NCBI RefSeq assembly: GCF_023150065.1
Contig: NZ_JAKLLN010000014.1
Span: forward strand, 80,591 to 144,590
Direction of reading: 5' to 3'
Origin: Zoogloea sp.
Lineage (GTDB): Bacteria; Pseudomonadota; Gammaproteobacteria; Burkholderiales; Rhodocyclaceae
DNA: 64,000 bases
Part shown: one piece after another, positions 41,485 through 51,324 of the stretch
Layout: each line of letters begins with the position of its first letter
Position numbering within the stretch: the stretch's first letter is position 1
Position numbers and translations under genes: made by a program
The notes under the pieces: generated by a model
The model's input: only the letters and a program-made list of their open reading frames with translations
The model's database searches: none
Told to the model about the DNA's origin: nothing

Positions 41485-44400
41485 TCACAGTCCACTTTCC
41501 GCCCGGGTCATCTCAAACACCGTCGCTGTCAGCCAACCCCTGAAAGAATCGTTGTCCTGGAATTGTTTGAACAACTGCGCGTCGTCCCTGAACATCGCCG
41601 TGATGACCCGCTTGAGCGCCTTGTCGTGCTCAATGCGGGCCGTGCTCGGCGTATTCTTCATCGCATTTTGATAGGCTGGATCAGCGGCAACCTTGGGCGG
41701 GATGATTTCGGTAATCCGCTTTTCCACCGACTTCGAGTCCAGAAACAGCCCACCGAACTGGTCGTTGAACTGCTTCACGATGTTCGACAGCTTGTCCAGT
41801 TCCGGTTCCGGTTTGCGCCCGCCGCCACCGGTCGGCGCCGGTTCGATCTCGGCATCCGCATCCGGTAGCGCGATGGCGATCATCGCCTGCTTCTCGGCGC
41901 GGTAGCTGTCCATGTCGATCGCATCGAGAATGCCTTTCGCCAGGTCTTCTTCCACCGGCGCGGGCAGTTTGTCGATCAGGAAGTTCAGGAAGATCGAAAG
42001 CTTCTCCCAATCCTGCACGCCATAGGGCAGGATCGTCGCGAGAAAGTCGTAGCTGCGGGTGAAGGACTTCGCCTTGCCCTTGAAATCCACCTGCTGGTCT
42101 TCGTCGAGGTCGTGCACATAGACGGCCACGCACGCATCGAGGATCGGATCGAGCTTCTCCCGTGGCGCGCCCTCCAGAAACAAGGTGACCAAGGCGTCAA
42201 TCTGCTCGGGCGTATAGACCTGATGCTGGTCCAGTTCGCCCTTGAGTGTATGCAGCTTGTCCGGGTCGGTCTCGCTGCTCAGGATTGTCGTGCGGTAGTA
42301 GTCGGCAAATGATTTTTCGATGGTCTCGGTATCGTTCTGAAAATCGAGCACAAACACGTCGCTCTTTTTCGGGTGGGCCCGGTTCAAGCGCGAGAGTGTC
42401 TGCACTGCCTTGATACCCGACAGCGCCTTGTCCACATACATCGTGTGCAAAAGCGGTTCGTCGTAGCCGGTCTGGAACTTGTCGGCGCAGATCAAAAAGC
42501 GATACGGGTCTTCCTGAATCCGGTCGATAATGTCGTTGCCCGGAAAACCGTTCAACCTGGCCTCGCTGACTTTCTCGCCCTTGTATTCCGGCTCGCCCGA
42601 AAAGGCGACGATCGCCTGATACGGGCTCTTCAGCTCTGCGAGGTAAGCGCGAAACGCGAAGAAATACTCGATCGCCCGCTGAATGCTGCCCGTCACCACC
42701 ATCGCCCGCGCCTGACCGCCGATCTTGCGCTGGCCGATCACCTGTTCAAGAAAGTGATCGATCATGATTTCGGCCTTGTCGCGGATCGCCTTGCTGTGGC
42801 TCTCGACATAAACGCGCAGTTTCTTGCGGGCCTTTTTCACGTCGTATTCAGGGTCGCCGGCCACCGTCTTGGCCAGCCGGTAGTAACTCGCTACCGGTGT
42901 GTAGTGTTTGAGCACATCGAGGATGAAGCCCTCCTGAATCGCCTGCTTCATCGTGTAACCGTGGAAGGGCCGGTGCTTCACCTCGCCACCGGCCTCATAC
43001 GGCACGCCAAAAATCTCCAGCGTCTTGCTCTTCGGTGTCGCGGTGAAGGCAAAGTAACTGGCGTTGGGCAGCAGTTTGCGTGACTCGATGATGCGGTTGA
43101 TCCTGTCCTCGGTGGTTTCGTCCTCTTGTTCCGCGCCGCCCTCGGCGAGCGCCATGCTCATCGCCGCCGTGGCGCGGCCGCCCTGGCTGGAGTGCGCCTC
43201 GTCGATGATGATCGCAAACCGCCCACCGCGATGCGCCTCTCCGATGCGATCAAGCACGAAGGGAAAGGTCTGCACGGTGGAAATGATCAGCTTCTTGCCG
43301 TCCTTGAGAAACTTCGTCAACTGCTCGGTCTTCGAACTGCCGGCACCTTCCTTCACCGCGCCAATGATGCTGCCGACCTGGGCAAAGCCCTTGATCGTCT
43401 CGCGAATCTGCTGGTCGAGAATCCGGCGGTCGGTGATGACGATGATCGAGTCGAACACCTCCGCCCCGTCCTTGGTGAGGCCGATCAACTGGTGCGCCAG
43501 CCAGGCGATCGAATTCGACTTGCCGCTGCCCGCCGAGTGCTGGAGCAGATACCGCTTGCCGGCGCCGTGTTCGAGCACATCGGCGAGCGTTTGCCGCACT
43601 ACGTCGAGCTGATGGTAACGGGGAAAAATCTGCACCTGCTTCTTCTGGCCCGTCTTCGGGTTCACCTCCTCGACGATCTGCGCGTAGTTCTCAAGAATTT
43701 CGGTCAGCCGTGCCGGCGTGAGGATGCGCTTCCACAGGTAATCCGTCTTCAGTCCGTCCGGGTTCGGTGGGTTGCCCGCGCCATCGTTCCAGCCCTGGTT
43801 GAAGGGCAAAAACCACGAATCCTTGGCCGTCCCCTTGCTGCCCTTGAGGGCGGTGCACATCCGCACCTCGCTGTCGTCCACCGCAAAATGCACCATGCAC
43901 CGGCCAAAGGCGAACAAGGTTTCGCGCGGATCGCGGTCGCGTTTGTATTGCTCCACCGCGTCGTCCACCGTCTGCTTGGTCAGGCTGTTTTTCAGCTCGA
44001 AGGTAATCACCGGCAGGCCGTTGATGAAGGCGCACAAATCCAGCGAGCGCTTGCCTTGGTCGCGGCTGTAATGAAGCTGGCGGGTGATGCTGAAACGGTT
44101 GCTGGCATGGCGCGCCACTGCCTTGGCGTTTATCGCCGAGGGCGTGCCGTAGAACAGGTCGAAGCTCAGCGGACCATGTTTGATGCCCTTGCGCAGCACG
44201 TCGATCACCCCGCGCCGGGTGATCTCGCCTTGCAGCCGGGCGAGGAATTTCTGCCGCGCCATGTCTGTGCTGTCGTGGGCGTCGTCGATACCCAGCCTGG
44301 CGAACTCGTCGGGCTGAGTGGTGCCCAAAAAGACGAACAGCTGCGCGGTATCGACCGCAAACTCGCGGTCATAAGCGGCTGAATCTCCGGCAAACCAGCC

Positions 44401-44526
44401 CGTGCCACCGTAAGCAGGCGCAGGCTCGGCAAGGCCGGGCGTTGCGATGGAAGCCAGACCATCGACACCGGTCAGGTGCCGCATGATCAGCGTTTCGAGG
44501 CCTTTTTCGCTGGTGTCGGTTTTCAT
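41485..44526 (-). CDS. hsdR: Type I restriction enzyme R subunit
   Basis: A 1013-residue motor-nuclease. The N-terminal nuclease domain has the PD-(D/E)xK-like segment GLPVITFELKNSLTKQTVDDAVEQY. SF2 helicase motifs follow: Walker A HSAGSGKSNSIAWLA, DEAH-type IIDEAHSSQGG, FTATPKSKTLEIFG, and helicase C with FQTGYDEPLLHTMYVDKALSG. The C-terminal helical domain would bind the methylase core. Translocation and cleavage require HsdM2S. The ATG at 44526 begins MKTDTSEKGLE, the typical start; the frame extends upstream without support. It is last in the hsd operon, four bases after the DUF4276 gene. Confidence 0.95.
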   Translation of the reverse strand: MKTDTSEKGLETLIMRHLTGVDGLASIATPGLAEPAPAYGGTGWFAGDSAAYDREFAVDTAQLFVFLGTTQPDEFARLGIDDAHDSTDMARQKFLARLQGEITRRGVIDVLRKGIKHGPLSFDLFYGTPSAINAKAVARHASNRFSITRQLHYSRDQGKRSLDLCAFINGLPVITFELKNSLTKQTVDDAVEQYKRDRDPRETLFAFGRCMVHFAVDDSEVRMCTALKGSKGTAKDSWFLPFNQGWNDGAGNPPNPDGLKTDYLWKRILTPARLTEILENYAQIVEEVNPKTGQKKQVQIFPRYHQLDVVRQTLADVLEHGAGKRYLLQHSAGSGKSNSIAWLAHQLIGLTKDGAEVFDSIIVITDRRILDQQIRETIKGFAQVGSIIGAVKEGAGSSKTEQLTKFLKDGKKLIISTVQTFPFVLDRIGEAHRGGRFAIIIDEAHSSQGGRATAAMSMALAEGGAEQEDETTEDRINRIIESRKLLPNASYFAFTATPKSKTLEIFGVPYEAGGEVKHRPFHGYTMKQAIQEGFILDVLKHYTPVASYYRLAKTVAGDPEYDVKKARKKLRVYVESHSKAIRDKAEIMIDHFLEQVIGQRKIGGQARAMVVTGSIQRAIEYFFAFRAYLAELKSPYQAIVAFSGEPEYKGEKVSEARLNGFPGNDIIDRIQEDPYRFLICADKFQTGYDEPLLHTMYVDKALSGIKAVQTLSRLNRAHPKKSDVFVLDFQNDTETIEKSFADYYRTTILSSETDPDKLHTLKGELDQHQVYTPEQIDALVTLFLEGAPREKLDPILDACVAVYVHDLDEDQQVDFKGKAKSFTRSYDFLATILPYGVQDWEKLSIFLNFLIDKLPAPVEEDLAKGILDAIDMDSYRAEKQAMIAIALPDADAEIEPAPTGGGGRKPEPELDKLSNIVKQFNDQFGGLFLDSKSVEKRITEIIPPKVAADPAYQNAMKNTPSTARIEHDKALKRVITAMFRDDAQLFKQFQDNDSFRGWLTATVFEMTRAESGL

Positions 44527-44530
44527 GGGG

Positions 44531-45130
44531 TTAGAGCTTGGCCTTGAGGATGCGCTCCAGCCTTGCAAAGGCAGCTAATGAACTGAGTGCAGCTGGGGTA
44601 AGCGTCCCGACGACCTCAAAAGAACGCTTGCCCTTGGCATAGGCGTTGGAGCAATCACGCGTCGCTTGGGTAAGTTTGTCGTGAACCTCCTTACGGTTTC
44701 GTTTCTCCAGATCGATCAGTGGCGGCAAGGCATTCTCCTGGAGCTTGTGGCCGTAATGCGCTTTCAACGCGGTACGGTCGGCAACGATCCAGGTTTCCAT
44801 ACACGTCGTCATCAGAAGAACCTGCTCATCGTCCGCGCCGGCAGGCCTATGCCAGTTGTCCCGTGCCTTGAGATGCTCCCACGTCTTTTCGCCATCGGCC
44901 ACGGGGTCTTCGCTGTCGATCAGCATGGCGATGTAATCGCCTTTTTTGCTATGACTGTGGGCCGTTTTGAAGTCATCAAGCGCTGAGTTACGGCCGCCGC
45001 ACGCGGTGAGCCGGGGCATCTTCTTGCCTGCTGCGAAGCCTAATTTCCCGATCAGTTTGCGAAATCCCTCGCGGCAGCGAATTTGATCTTCTTTGGACTC
45101 TCCGCCCTCAATATAAAGATGTGCACTCAC
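44531..45130 (-). CDS. DUF4276 (TOPRIM-like) protein partnering an AAA ATPase
   Basis: A 199-residue protein. The GTG at 45130 overlaps the ATPase stop (GTGA) and has AGGAGG eight bases upstream, which fixes the start despite a longer open frame. Family landmarks from memory: AHLYIEGGESKEDQIRCREGFRKLI, RLTACGGRNSALDDFKTA, AMLIDSEDPV, CMETWIVAD and KGKRSFEVVGTL. The acidic pair in the first strand (YIEGG) and IDSED are in TOPRIM-like positions, pointing to a Mg-dependent nuclease. With the adjacent ATPase it resembles split OLD-type or RloA/RloB-like modules linked to type I restriction loci. A defence role is inferred. Confidence 0.85.
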   Translation of the reverse strand: MSAHLYIEGGESKEDQIRCREGFRKLIGKLGFAAGKKMPRLTACGGRNSALDDFKTAHSHSKKGDYIAMLIDSEDPVADGEKTWEHLKARDNWHRPAGADDEQVLLMTTCMETWIVADRTALKAHYGHKLQENALPPLIDLEKRNRKEVHDKLTQATRDCSNAYAKGKRSFEVVGTLTPAALSSLAAFARLERILKAKL

Positions 45131-46317
45131 CAGCGGGTTCCTCCTATCTGCCCTTTTGTCCAAAGCTGACCAAGCCGATATTTCGCCAGCCATTGCTGCA
45201 GATCTTCTGGAACCAGTCTTTGCATCGTGGTTTGCCCTTCCGATTTGGCGCAAACAACCACGCACTCCGGCGTCTCGGTCATGGCATCAACGAGGATGTC
45301 CGAGTGAGTCGTCACAATGAGTTGTGTCCGGGTTGATGCAACACGCAATAAATCGGCCACTTTAGGAAGAATGTCGGGGTGCAGGCCCAGCTCGGGCTCC
45401 TCAATGCAGATCAGTGGCGGCGGATCGGGATCGCAGAGAATGGCCAGCAGGCACAGATAGCGCAGTGTGCCATCTGAAAGGCGCGTCGCCGGTATCGGAA
45501 AGTCCCCTTCAGTAAAGAAGACCTGCACCGTACTGCCCTCAATAAACACATTAAAGTCCGTGATCCCGTCGTAGAGATCTTTCAATCCGGCGAGGATGGC
45601 CTTGTTCGCGACGGGTGAGCGGGTTTTCAAGCGGTTGAGGAAGAGACCGAGATTGGAGAAGTCCTCCTCCAGAACGTCATTCCGCATGTCAGCCTTCTGC
45701 GGCTCACGAAACACGGCATTGCGTCCGAAGGCCCATTCGCGATAGATGCGTATCTTCTCGTAGTTCTGTGCCAGCCATGCCAGCTCTGGATAGGTTTCAG
45801 GGTCGCGCCGCTGGGCGAGTATCGAACGGTCGGGTTCAATGGTGTCCTTGGCAAGGCCACGCTTTCCTCCTTGCTTCGTATTCACCACCGGATTCCCTTT
45901 TTTGTAGCGGTAGTAGAAGAGCACATCCTTCTCCTTGGCCGACCGGGGCTCCGTTTCTTCCACGGTTTCGTCATCCAACGAGAACGCTTGCGACACAGGG
46001 TGGAAGGCCATGGCATGGCGCAGGGGCTTCTGCCCTTTGGGATAACTCACCACCCAATCAATTGACGCTGGCGCTTTCGGCCCGCCTTTCCATATCCACT
46101 CGGAAACACCGCCGCCCTTCCGCGTCACATCACGGAACTCCTTGGGTGCGGCACGCATGAGGCTGATGGCCTCGATGAGGTTGGACTTGCCGCTGCCATT
46201 CGGGCCGATGAAAAGGTTCAGGGACTGAAGTTCAATGCCCGTACTGTCAGGCCCGAAAGACAGGAAGTTCTTCGGCGCTAGATGGCGGATCAGGATCGCA
46301 TCGGTCTTGGTCGGCAT
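45127..46317 (-). CDS. AAA family (SMC/ABC-like) ATPase within the hsd operon
   Basis: A 396-residue ATPase of the AAA_15/AAA_21 (OLD-like) type. Walker A is NLFIGPNGSGKSNLIEAISLMRAAPKEF (near residue 38), the ABC-like signature is TRLSDGTLRYLCLL, Walker B is PLICIEEPELGLHPDIL, and the H-loop is LIVTTHSDILVDAM. A central insert (about 90-230) separates the halves. There is no C-terminal TOPRIM; that function is supplied by the next gene, DUF4276, translationally coupled through a GTGA overlap. It starts three bases after the hsdS stop. Likely a DNA-end or phage-component sensor that drives the nuclease partner; this is inference from family. Confidence 0.88.
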   Translation of the reverse strand: MPTKTDAILIRHLAPKNFLSFGPDSTGIELQSLNLFIGPNGSGKSNLIEAISLMRAAPKEFRDVTRKGGGVSEWIWKGGPKAPASIDWVVSYPKGQKPLRHAMAFHPVSQAFSLDDETVEETEPRSAKEKDVLFYYRYKKGNPVVNTKQGGKRGLAKDTIEPDRSILAQRRDPETYPELAWLAQNYEKIRIYREWAFGRNAVFREPQKADMRNDVLEEDFSNLGLFLNRLKTRSPVANKAILAGLKDLYDGITDFNVFIEGSTVQVFFTEGDFPIPATRLSDGTLRYLCLLAILCDPDPPPLICIEEPELGLHPDILPKVADLLRVASTRTQLIVTTHSDILVDAMTETPECVVVCAKSEGQTTMQRLVPEDLQQWLAKYRLGQLWTKGQIGGTRW

Positions 46318-46320
46318 GGC

Positions 46321-47757
46321 TCAGGATTCCTCGGCTTCAATTTCATCCAGCATATCAGAGTCGCCCGGCGCCTCGTCGGTGAAGGCATCGGCGGCGGGGC
46401 CGATAGGCAAGTCGGGCAGCTTGCCAGCCGCTTCGCGCACGTCGAGCTTGCCGGTCACGATGTCGGCGGTCAGGCGCGTGCGGTATTCCTGCATCAGCGC
46501 GATTTCGCGCTCGGTGCGGGCGATGGCGGTGTTGAGGGGGTCTGTCGCCTCAGTAAGCGCCGCCAAAATTACGGCTTGCTCATCTAATGGTGGCATTGAA
46601 ACCCAGAGTCCCTTTACTACGCCTTGACCAATATTCTGCATGGAGCTGCTTGCGCCGTTGGTGCTGCTCTCAATCTGGGCACGGCTAGGTTGCCCACGCA
46701 ACGCGAGAACAAGGAACTTAGGAATGAAGCACAGTGTTAGTGGCCTGAATCGGAACAGTTTGTCGCAGAGAATCAGCTTGCGCCGAGGATTCTCCGCCAA
46801 CGCAGCGAGACCGAGCAGTTCTCGGGTATTGGCCCGGCTCATCAGAATATCGCCGTCGCGAATCTCTAAGCTGAAATCCGGCAAGAATGTGGCCGGCAAC
46901 TTCTTGTTTTGATCTCCGTTAAATTTATCTTTGTTTACGCACCCAACCTTGAGCACGCCCCATTCATTGGATGCCGCGGGTTGGCCATCACATTGCGGCG
47001 ACCAACCTTGCTCTATACGAGTGATACATTGTTTGAGTTTTCGTGTCTCCCAATGCCTCGGAATCTCGCCAAGCCAAGGAATACCGGACGGTTTGAGAGA
47101 AACGTTGGGGTCGAGGCCGCGGGTGACGGCGCGGTGGATGATGGCCTGCTTCTGCTCGTTCAGCAGCCCGATCAGCTTGCGCTTGGCGCGGATGAATCCG
47201 TCGATCTTCCAGTTCGCGTGGTCCAGAAAGCGCACGATGGCCGCCTGCTCATCGGGTGGCGGGAGCACTACTGCTATCCGAAAGAAGGCCTCTGGATAGA
47301 GTCTGAGACGGGAACTGTTTACCCCTGTGGAGCGGCGCTGGTACTCGTCCGCATAAAGTGGCGTTCGGAGTAGCTGATCCGCGAATCGTGGCAGAAACGT
47401 CTCGGTGTTGATGAGCCGGTAAACGCCATATGCCGGACTAACAATGCCCGTGTGTCTGGAGACGCCCAAGGCCGCCATCCAAGCCCAAAGTGTGTTGATC
47501 ACCAAGTCCTGCGGACGACAGATCTTGTGCCCCACATTCGACTCAGCCATGAACATGGTGACGTTCTTCTGACTGCGAGGTGTAACGCCGGTCTTGTGTG
47601 ACACAGACAGAAGTTCCTCTTTGCCTGTCCTGGATCGCTCATCGACCTCGCGGAAGAGAAACTTGGCCCGTCGCAACTCCCACGAAGATGGCAACTGACC
47701 GAGCCAACGCTCACCCGACTCCTTATATTCCGCATACGGCTTGAGCCCCTCGATCAT
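46321..47757 (-). CDS. hsdS: Type I restriction enzyme specificity subunit
   Basis: A 478-residue protein with two target-recognition domains. TRD1 begins at RWLGQLPSSWELRRAKFLFREV, ends before the central conserved helix (PPPDEQAAIVRFLDHANWKIDGFI); TRD2 begins at PWLGEIPRHWETRKLKQCI and ends with the matching helix PPLDEQAVILAALTEATDPLN. This gives the bipartite DNA sequence specificity of the system; the target is unpredictable. An Asp/Glu-rich tail ends the protein (DSDMLDEIEAEES). Its ATG overlaps the hsdM stop as ATGA. Confidence 0.94.
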   Translation of the reverse strand: MIEGLKPYAEYKESGERWLGQLPSSWELRRAKFLFREVDERSRTGKEELLSVSHKTGVTPRSQKNVTMFMAESNVGHKICRPQDLVINTLWAWMAALGVSRHTGIVSPAYGVYRLINTETFLPRFADQLLRTPLYADEYQRRSTGVNSSRLRLYPEAFFRIAVVLPPPDEQAAIVRFLDHANWKIDGFIRAKRKLIGLLNEQKQAIIHRAVTRGLDPNVSLKPSGIPWLGEIPRHWETRKLKQCITRIEQGWSPQCDGQPAASNEWGVLKVGCVNKDKFNGDQNKKLPATFLPDFSLEIRDGDILMSRANTRELLGLAALAENPRRKLILCDKLFRFRPLTLCFIPKFLVLALRGQPSRAQIESSTNGASSSMQNIGQGVVKGLWVSMPPLDEQAVILAALTEATDPLNTAIARTEREIALMQEYRTRLTADIVTGKLDVREAAGKLPDLPIGPAADAFTDEAPGDSDMLDEIEAEES

Positions 47758-50129
47758 GGCTCAAGCTCCCGTTCTTCCAGGCGCGTCGTACTGTCGGCGT
47801 CGCTAAACCCTCCTCCAGCGATCTCACTGAGCAGCCCTTCGGTTTCTTGCTCCAGCGCCAGAATGTCGGCGCTGATCTCAGCCAGGCTGCGCAGCTGCGG
47901 CGGCTGGTAGAAGTGGCGGGTGAAGCTGATTTCGTAGCCGATTTTGGTGTCGGCCTCGACGATCCAGGCATCGGGTGTGTAGGGGAGCACTTCGCGGCGG
48001 ATGAAGGCTTCGATGCCGCCGGCCTCCTGCAGCGGGATTTGCTCGTAGTCGCGCAGTTCGCTGTCGGGTTCGTATTCGACGACGCAGGTCTTGCCGTCGA
48101 TGGTTGCTTCGAACAGGCCGTGCAGGGGGGCGGGCCGGGCTTTGCCGGGTTTGTGGATTTTTTTGATTACCGCCGGTGCGTCTTCGACCCGCCAGCTGAC
48201 GGCGTTGATGATCAGCTTGAGGTCGGCGGCGCTCGGCTTGAGGCCGAGTTGCTTGAGCGTGGCGTCAACGCGTTGAAGGAAGAGGTTGTGGTCTTCCATC
48301 AAGCCGTCGCCAAGGGCTTCACGGAGCCGGGTAGCGGTTTCGATAAGCTGGGCATCGCGCTTCCAGGTGGCCTCGTTGAGGAGCTTTTTCTTTTTGGCTT
48401 CGGGGAGGGCCTTTCTGGCCGGGGCCTCGCCGTTTTCGTCGTCGTCCGCTTCGCTGTCGGCCTTGCCGTAGTCGTTGACGAGTTGTTCCAGTTGCTGGCG
48501 GACGCTGGCGGGCTTGTCGAACAGTGCGTCGCCGAGTTGATCAAAGAGCGCGGCGCGGATGTCTTCGTCGCCCGAGGCGTAGCGCAGGGTTTCGATACGC
48601 GGGCGGGTAAGCTGGCTGTGCAGGCGTAGCGGCCGCTCGACCTTGACTTTCCAGTAACCGAAAGCGGCGTTGGGGAAAATTTTCGACTGCGGGGTTTCCT
48701 TGAAGGCGAGGAAGGTGTCGCAGATGCGCTCGATGTCATCGGCGGCGAGTTCGCAGTTCTTTTTGCCCATGTTCTTGCGCAGCGGCTTGAACCATTGCGT
48801 GGCGTCGATGAGCTGGACCTGGCCCTGGCGGTGCGCGGGTTTACGGTTGGTCAGCACCCAGACGTAGGTGGCGATGCCGGTGTTGTAGAACAGGTTCAGC
48901 GGCAGGGCGACGATGGCTTCCAGCCAGTCGCTTTCGATGATCCAGCGGCGGATGTTGCTTTCGCCCTGGCCGGCATCGCCGGTGAACAGCGACGAGCCGT
49001 TATGCACCTCGGCGATGCGGCTGCCGAGGGGCGTGTCGTGCTTCATCTTGCTCAGCATGTTGGCCAGAAAGAGCATCTGGCCGTCGCTGGAGCGCGTGAC
49101 GAGCGAGTATTCGGCATCGCCGGCGTGGTCGATGACGAAGCGCGGGTCTTTCAGGTCTTTCTTGCCGCCCATGCGTTCCAGGTCGCTCTTCCAGCTTTTG
49201 CCGTAAGGCGGATTGGCGAGCATGAAATCGAACTCGCGGGAGCGGAAGGCGTCGTTGGCCAGCGTGCTGTGTTCCGGGCCGCCGACGATGTTGTCGGCCG
49301 CGTCGCCGTCGCCCTTGAGCAGGAGGTCGGCCTTGCAGATGGCGTAGGTTTCGCCGTTGATTTCCTGGCCATACAGATGCGTAGCGACCTGCTTGCCGTG
49401 GGCCCTGGCGATCTGCTGGAGGGTTTCTTCGGCCACGGTGAGCATGCCTCCGGTCCCACAGGCGCAGTCGTAAAGCAGGTAGGTGCCGGACTCGATCTTG
49501 TCGGCCACCGGCAGGAACATCAGGTTGGCCATCAGGCGCACGGCGTCGCGCGGCGTCCAGTGCTCGCCGGCCTCTTCGTTGTTTTCTTCGTTGAAGCGGC
49601 GCACGAGCTCTTCGAACATCGTGCCCATGGAGTGGTTGTCGAGGCCGGGCAGGTCACCCATCGGGAAGGGGCTGATGTTGATGTCCTTGTCGAGGAATTT
49701 CTCGATCAGCATGCCGAGGGCGTCGGCTTTGGACAGGCGCGGGATCTGGTGGCGAAACTCGAAGTTGGTCAGGATGTCCTGCACATTGGGCGAGAAGCCA
49801 TCGAGGTAGGCCTCGAAGTCGTCCTTGAGTTTTTGCTGGGTGGCGCGGGCTTTGAGATCGCGCAGCAGAAAGGGCGAGGTATTGTAGAACGCCTGGCCGG
49901 AGGCAGCGCGCAACGCGTCGTCCTGATTGGTGATGCCTTCCTTGTCCAATGCGGCCTTCATCTCCAGCACGGCCTGCTTGCTTGGCTCCAGCACGGCATC
50001 GAGGCGGCGCAATACGGTCATGGGAAGAATGACGTCACGGTATTTTCCGCGCACATAGACGTCGCGGAGCACGTCGTCGGCGATGTTCCAGATGAAATTG
50101 GTCAGCCAGTTGAGTTGTGCTTGATCCAT
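47754..50129 (-). CDS. hsdM: Type I restriction enzyme M subunit (N6-adenine methylase)
   Basis: A 791-residue methylase, longer than the common 500-residue HsdM. An N-terminal helical HsdM_N domain (LNWLTNFIWNIADDVLRDVYVRGKYRDVILP) is followed by the SAM motif YLLYDCACGTGGMLT and catalytic motif IV NPPYGKSW. About 250 extra C-terminal residues include a charged coil and the segment TWKRDAQLIETATRLREALGDGL. The ATG at 50129 follows AGGAAA; the upstream extension to 50189 is not supported. It is the first gene of the hsd operon. Confidence 0.94.
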   Translation of the reverse strand: MDQAQLNWLTNFIWNIADDVLRDVYVRGKYRDVILPMTVLRRLDAVLEPSKQAVLEMKAALDKEGITNQDDALRAASGQAFYNTSPFLLRDLKARATQQKLKDDFEAYLDGFSPNVQDILTNFEFRHQIPRLSKADALGMLIEKFLDKDINISPFPMGDLPGLDNHSMGTMFEELVRRFNEENNEEAGEHWTPRDAVRLMANLMFLPVADKIESGTYLLYDCACGTGGMLTVAEETLQQIARAHGKQVATHLYGQEINGETYAICKADLLLKGDGDAADNIVGGPEHSTLANDAFRSREFDFMLANPPYGKSWKSDLERMGGKKDLKDPRFVIDHAGDAEYSLVTRSSDGQMLFLANMLSKMKHDTPLGSRIAEVHNGSSLFTGDAGQGESNIRRWIIESDWLEAIVALPLNLFYNTGIATYVWVLTNRKPAHRQGQVQLIDATQWFKPLRKNMGKKNCELAADDIERICDTFLAFKETPQSKIFPNAAFGYWKVKVERPLRLHSQLTRPRIETLRYASGDEDIRAALFDQLGDALFDKPASVRQQLEQLVNDYGKADSEADDDENGEAPARKALPEAKKKKLLNEATWKRDAQLIETATRLREALGDGLMEDHNLFLQRVDATLKQLGLKPSAADLKLIINAVSWRVEDAPAVIKKIHKPGKARPAPLHGLFEATIDGKTCVVEYEPDSELRDYEQIPLQEAGGIEAFIRREVLPYTPDAWIVEADTKIGYEISFTRHFYQPPQLRSLAEISADILALEQETEGLLSEIAGGGFSDADSTTRLEERELEP

Positions 50130-50187
50130 GAAGAAATTTCCTGTTGTCGGCAATGCATCGTTCTCCCTGCTTTCAGGCAGGCCGGGC

Positions 50188-50216
50188 ATTGTCTTTCAGC
50201 AAACAGGTATCCGCAA
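50188..50216 (-). promoter_or_regulatory. Candidate promoter of the hsd operon
   Basis: On the minus strand TTGCGG, 17 bases, GACAAT, about 60 bases before the hsdM ATG. Matches to consensus are moderate, and the spacing is optimal. Confidence 0.35.
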
Positions 50217-50310
50217 CGTGTGGCCAAAGGGAAAACGCCTGGCGCGCCGACCCGCGACAAGCAGCGGTTTGGCCTCAATTCGTGGTAGCGCCCCTCGGCT
50301 CTTCCACGGC

Positions 50311-51225
50311 TCAAGCCCCCTCGTTCATCCCCGTCCGCTCGAACCAGTCCTCCAGAAACTCCACGCACACCTTGACCTTGGCGGACACCGACAGGCGGGA
50401 GGGGTACACCGCCCACACGTCGGCCTGCTGGTAATAGGCGGGGAGGACGGGCACGAGCAGGCCCGCTTCGATCTCGCGGGAGACGTCCCAGGTGGAGCGC
50501 AGGATGATGCCGTGACCGTCGATGGCCCACTGGCGGACGATCTCGCCGTTGTTGGCCGACAGCGGCCCGCTCACCTTGATGGCGACGCGCCCCTCCGGCC
50601 CTTCCAGCTCCCAGCGTCCGAAATCCTGGTCGCGCTCGCGGATGGGGATGCAGTGATGCCCCTTCAGATCATCCAGCGTGCGAGGCGTGCCGCAGCGCGC
50701 CAGGTAGGCGGGGGAAGCGCACAGCACCCGCCGGTTGCGGGCGATGCGGCGCTTGATGACGTTGCCCTCCCGGACATGCCCGAGGCGGATGTCAAGCTGG
50801 AAGCCCTCCTCCACCAGATCCACCAGCCGGTCGAAGAGCTCCACCTGGATCTCCAGCTGCGGGTGGCGCCAGGCCAGGGCCGACAGGGCCGGGGCCAGGC
50901 GGCTGCGGCCAAAGCCGGTGCTGCTGCAGATGCGCAGAAGCCCGCTGGGGGCGGCCTTCTCGCGGGAGATGGCCTCGCCCATCAGGTCCACGTCCTCGAG
51001 GATGCGCTGGGCCCACTGGTGCACGATCTCGCCCTGGGCGGTGAGGGAGACGTTGCGGGTGCTGCGGTGAAACAGGCGCTCGTGCACGGCGGCCTCGAGC
51101 AGGGCGATGCGCTTGCTCACCACCGCCTTGGAAACCCCCAGCTCCCGGGCAGTTTCGGCAAAGCTGCGGTGGCGGGCCACCACGCAGAAGAGGCGAAGGT
51201 CATCCAGCTCGGGGGTTATGTTCAC
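50311..51225 (-). CDS. LysR family transcriptional regulator
   Basis: A 304-residue LysR protein. The wHTH is DDLRLFCVVARHRSFAETARELGVSKAVVSKRIALLEAAVHERLFHRSTRNVSLT, followed by a typical effector domain (GLLRICSSTGFGRSRLAPALSALAWRHPQLEIQVELFDR). It is divergent from the tartrate/D-malate dehydrogenase gene with 99 bases between them, the classic layout of a LysR activator (DmlR/TtuA type) and its target. Effector would be tartrate or malate; this is inferred from the neighbour. Confidence 0.93.
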   Translation of the reverse strand: MNITPELDDLRLFCVVARHRSFAETARELGVSKAVVSKRIALLEAAVHERLFHRSTRNVSLTAQGEIVHQWAQRILEDVDLMGEAISREKAAPSGLLRICSSTGFGRSRLAPALSALAWRHPQLEIQVELFDRLVDLVEEGFQLDIRLGHVREGNVIKRRIARNRRVLCASPAYLARCGTPRTLDDLKGHHCIPIRERDQDFGRWELEGPEGRVAIKVSGPLSANNGEIVRQWAIDGHGIILRSTWDVSREIEAGLLVPVLPAYYQQADVWAVYPSRLSVSAKVKVCVEFLEDWFERTGMNEGA

Positions 51226-51324
51226 GATTCGTGTCCACGGGATTCACATTTCAACGAATTGTATTTATTACCGTGATCTTTAAGCTAGGGGCTCCTCAAC
51301 TTCGTCCGTGGCAAGGAGCCCTCC

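Noticed and set aside
44531..46317. PARIS (AriA/AriB) defence system
   Set aside because: The ATPase is of a similar broad class, but the partner is DUF4276-like and short, not the DUF4435 AriB; only an analogy is claimed.
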